A stretch of DNA of 64,000 bases. Origin: Thermococcaceae archaeon. GTDB lineage: Archaea; Methanobacteriota_B; Thermococci; Thermococcales; Thermococcaceae. The notes under the pieces are model-generated. The model ran no database searches, was not told the origin of the DNA, and saw nothing but the letters and a program-made list of their open reading frames with translations. The DNA lies in the NCBI GenBank assembly GCA_030156945.1, contig JASGLT010000005.1, forward strand, positions 1 to 64,000. The letters run 5' to 3'. Positions 63,072 to 64,000 of this stretch are shown piece by piece (position 1 is the first letter of the stretch; every line of letters starts with the position of its first letter). A program made the position numbers and the translations under genes.

Positions 63072-63368
63072 TCACTCTTTGAACACTTCTCCCGTAACCA
63101 AGTCTATTCCAATCCTCCTGACCTTCAGCTTCCAGAGCTTCTCGGGCGCTCCTCCCCCTTCTTCTCTGTATCCGACCATCTCAATTATTCCCGCATCCTC
63201 AAGGGCTGAAAGGTGGTAGTAGAGCGTTGAACGGGGCATGTTCAACCCCCTCTCCTGGAGCGCCCCATAGATTTCGTTCGTCCCCTTAACCCCTTCGCTC
63301 AGGATTTTGATGATGCTTCTCCTCGGTTCGGCCAGAAGGGGCTTGAGGAGCATCATGCTCGCGCTCAT
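63072..63368 (-). CDS. Winged-helix transcriptional regulator
   Basis: 98 residues: LAEPRRSIIKILSEGVKGTNEIYGAL then NMPRSTLYYHLSALEDAGIIEM, an ArsR/PadR-like winged helix, and a Gly-rich GGGAPEKLWKL. No TATA box is visible upstream: the sequence before its ATG codes on the other strand for a truncated transporter. Probably displaced from its own promoter or transcribed from the OsmC gene. Confidence 0.82.
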   Translation of the reverse strand: MSASMMLLKPLLAEPRRSIIKILSEGVKGTNEIYGALQERGLNMPRSTLYYHLSALEDAGIIEMVGYREEGGGAPEKLWKLKVRRIGIDLVTGEVFKE

Positions 63369-63627
63369 AACGTGGCTCGACAGGGTTCTCGGCCTGAGCT
63401 ACAAGGAGCACATGGGAATAGCTTTCCTCAGCGTCGGGAAGAACAACGGAACGGCCATAGCGATAGCTACGCTCGCGTTCCAGCCCCTCGTGGCCATTCC
63501 AGCGGCTACCCTTCCAATATTCCAGATAATCTTCCTCATCCTATACCTCAAGCTTGCGGAGAGGGTAAGGTGCCTCTTTGAGAGCTGTCTCGAACTCGAT
63601 GAGAAAAGCAAAGCGGAAGCCCTTTAG
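63355..63627 (+). pseudogene. C-terminal remnant of a bile acid:sodium symporter family transporter
   Basis: About 90 codons reading MLALITWLDRVLGLSYKEH then FLSVGKNNGTAIAIATLAF and two membrane helices ending ILYLKLAERVR. The KNNGTA segment belongs in the last third of BASS/ACR3-like transporters, which have ~10 helices; here only the last two or three remain. Its N-terminus is missing and replaced by the winged-helix gene on the opposite strand. No ribosome site before it. Confidence 0.65.
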
Positions 63628-64000
63628 TCCGCCGGCTTTACTATCTCCACTTCTCCCCTTATCTTTTCCGCCCTAACGGTGTTGAAAACCGTTCCGTACT
63701 TCTCGGCCAGCTCCTTAACACGCATGATCTTTTTCTCGTCCTCGTTGGTGAAGACGGTGATCCTGTAGGTTATCTCCTTCAGCTGGGGCTCATCGAGCCC
63801 GCGCCAGCCCCTGACCTCGACCTCAAAGCCTTTGACATCAAGGCGCATCTTCTTGATCAGCCTGCCCCAGTTGACGGTTAAACAGCCTCCTATGGCAGCC
63901 AAGAGGTACTCTGTCGGGTTAGGGCCTCTGTTGTGGCCGTCCGTGTTCGTGTCTATGTGGAATGTAAATTCCCCCACCTTTGCCTCGCTCCCAACGTTGC
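63624..64000 (-). CDS. OsmC family protein, 5' end beyond the window
   Basis: A partial gene running off the right edge. The visible part has EFTFHIDTNTDGHNRGPNPTEYLLAAIGGCLTVN, the OsmC core with the active-site cysteine in GGC. OsmC/Ohr proteins reduce organic peroxides. The frame stays open to the edge (VGSEAKVGEFTF), so the GTG at 63977 is probably not the true start. Stop overlaps the transporter remnant by 4 bases. Confidence 0.9.
   Translation of the reverse strand, partial: NVGSEAKVGEFTFHIDTNTDGHNRGPNPTEYLLAAIGGCLTVNWGRLIKKMRLDVKGFEVEVRGWRGLDEPQLKEITYRITVFTNEDEKKIMRVKELAEKYGTVFNTVRAEKIRGEVEIVKPAD

Overview
The window is a contiguous stretch of a hyperthermophilic euryarchaeal chromosome, almost certainly a Thermococcus species or very close relative. 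Support: archaeal RNA polymerase genes (rpoH, one unsplit rpoB, rpoA1, rpoA2), archaeosine tRNA-guanine transglycosylase, KEOPS Pcc1, GAN nuclease, membrane LonB, FtsZ, Spt5, CTP-dependent riboflavin kinase and tungsten aldehyde:ferredoxin oxidoreductase (AOR). Promoters are TATA/BRE type, many starts follow GGTG or GGAGGTG Shine-Dalgarno sequences, and tRNA genes encode CCA. No search could be run; all family names are recognised from the sequence.

Layout. 0-4 kb: an HTH protein, a zinc-ribbon site-2 protease and the two subunits of phosphomevalonate dehydratase (archaeal mevalonate pathway). 3.7-8 kb: initiator tRNA-Met with a relic of an SSV-type integrase, then S15, GAN, Pcc1, S3Ae and a THUMP/SPOUT protein. 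8-25 kb: mixed regulators and metabolism (Lrp, ArsR, MazG, JAMM, RidA, LonB, XRE-CBS, EamA transporter, TrkA-DHH, PRC barrel, RbkR, SAM synthetase, phosphoesterase, prolyl oligopeptidase, RAD55-like ATPase), threaded with small RNAs. 25-32 kb: Lhr helicase, a membrane-bound HTH regulator, a secreted helical protein, a glycosyltransferase and a phosphate permease interrupted by a stop codon. 32-41 kb: arcTGT, tRNA-Val, a repeat-rich gap, then L12-L10-L1, L11-Spt5-SecE-FtsZ, D-aminoacyl-tRNA deacylase, a class III signal peptide protein and HARP. 41.5-42.7 kb: gene debris between tRNA-Thr and tRNA-Pro. 42.8-52.3 kb: the RNA polymerase/ribosomal operon. 52.4-58.3 kb: an accessory toxin-antitoxin island. 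58.4-64 kb: Nre DNA repair protein, the AOR cluster (AOR, MoaD-like protein, radical SAM), a wHTH gene, a transporter fragment and an OsmC protein cut by the window edge.

The least expected content is non-coding or mosaic. Four C/D box guide RNAs are visible, three of them starting at or just after the stop codon of a same-strand gene. Two GC-rich intergenic blocks fold as tandem H/ACA guide RNAs with ACA boxes directly after perfect stems. In the toxin island a mazEF-like operon is inserted inside a phosphodiesterase gene whose first 20 or so codons are present twice, so the intact gene was regenerated downstream. Nearby, a ~46 bp bidirectional promoter cassette is duplicated in front of two divergent toxin/membrane-protein pairs.
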